Of a stretch of 5,771 nt of DNA, positions 5,385-5,771 are shown piece after piece. A program made the position numbers and the translations under genes. The notes under the pieces are model-generated. The model worked only from the letters and a program-made list of their open reading frames with translations. It was not told the origin of the DNA and searched no databases. This stretch comes from Candidatus Parcubacteria bacterium. Its GTDB lineage: Bacteria; Patescibacteriota; Patescibacteriia; Patescibacteriales; UBA12075. The stretch's first letter is position 1. Every line of letters begins with the position of its first letter. Location: assembly GCA_023139655.1 (NCBI GenBank), contig JAGLNE010000089.1, positions 1 to 5,771 on the forward strand, written 5' to 3'.

Positions 5385-5771
5385 ATGAAGACCTTACTAA
5401 AAAAACATTTTGGCTATGATGAGTTTCGTCCTCTGCAGGAGGAAATTATAAACAATGTACTTAACGGGAAAGACTCGTTTGTACTTATGCCCACTGGCGG
5501 GGGCAAATCGCTTTGTTTTCAGCTGCCAGCTCTTAAGTTGAGTGGACTCACTTTAGTAGTTTCTCCGCTTATTGCTCTCATGAAAGACCAGGTTGACGGG
5601 CTAAAGGCAAATGGCATAATGGCTGAGTTTATAAACTCCAGCCTAACTGGTGAGCAGATTAATGATATAATGGAGCGCGTACGAGTGGGTGAGATAAGGA
5701 TACTCTATATCGCGCCTGAGAGGTTTGCCATAAAGTCTTTTCAGGATTTTTTAAGCAGTATTGATGTAAAA
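5385..5771 (+). CDS. recQ: RecQ-family DNA helicase, N-terminal part (3' end outside window)
   Basis: The frame starts at ATG 5385 and stays open to the last base, giving 129 residues of a RecQ SF2 helicase, a 3' to 5' ATP-dependent enzyme acting in recombination and fork repair. Visible motifs: motif 0 FGYDEFRPLQEEII at 9-22, whose Gln18 contacts adenine; Walker A MPTGGGKSLCFQLPAL at 35-50; motif Ia VVSPLIALMKDQV at 58-70; and YIAPERF at about 112-118 (motif Ib). The DEAH box, RQC and HRDC regions lie beyond the window, so neither full length nor domain content can be judged. This ATG fits because motif 0 follows within ten residues, as in other RecQ proteins. There is no Shine-Dalgarno: the preceding 25 bases are almost all A and T. 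It has its own strong promoter and is separated from the Pif1 operon by two terminators. Confidence 0.93.
   Translation, partial: MKTLLKKHFGYDEFRPLQEEIINNVLNGKDSFVLMPTGGGKSLCFQLPALKLSGLTLVVSPLIALMKDQVDGLKANGIMAEFINSSLTGEQINDIMERVRVGEIRILYIAPERFAIKSFQDFLSSIDVK

Noticed and set aside
1..5771. CRISPR arrays, tRNA or rRNA genes, and transposase genes.
   Set aside because: I saw no regularly spaced direct repeats, no cloverleaf-like or rRNA segments, and no transposase or integrase catalytic motifs on either strand.

Overview
The window is AT-rich and tightly packed, with every recognisable gene on the + strand. All complete frames end in TAA, and none of the visible starts has a clear Shine-Dalgarno sequence at the usual distance. 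Together with a compact RimK-like ATP-grasp gene, a Pif1-like helicase without added domains and a RecQ, this suggests a Candidate Phyla Radiation (Patescibacteria, Parcubacteria-like) bacterium. That placement is inference from style; no taxonomic marker gene is present.

Layout. (1) 1-660: 3' part of an ATP-grasp ligase, cut by the window edge. (2) 877-1443: a complete acetate/succinate channel-transporter of the SatP/YaaH (GPR1/FUN34) family, richer in G+C than its surroundings. (3) 1444-2659: a gene graveyard. It holds a small HELLH metallopeptidase-like gene with two in-frame TGA codons, both where a tryptophan would fit; a dinD fragment lacking both ends; and the C-terminal piece of a probable PD-(D/E)xK nuclease joined directly behind it in another frame. 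An intrinsic terminator facing the minus strand sits between the first two with no minus-strand gene to serve. (4) 2660-2755: a GC-rich nested palindrome whose right edge runs into a good sigma70-like promoter. (5) 2788-5135: a two-gene operon of a Pif1-like helicase and an alpha-helical protein of unknown function, closed by a terminator at 5153-5174. (6) 5188-5350: a second GC-rich folded element, a bidirectional terminator and a near-consensus promoter. (7) 5385-5771: the N-terminal 129 residues of a RecQ helicase, cut by the window edge.

Function. The right half is a DNA-maintenance neighbourhood: a 5'-3' helicase (Pif1 family) with an unknown partner, then a separately promoted 3'-5' helicase (RecQ). 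The left half combines an orphan ATP-grasp ligase and a short-chain carboxylate transporter. The decayed middle carries types of gene seen in phage, defence and SOS-related islands, so it probably marks a past insertion/deletion hotspot.

I found no convincing new system. The points most worth checking are the double TGA-for-Trp gene, the dinD/nuclease scar, the orphan minus-strand terminator and the paired GC-rich folded elements.
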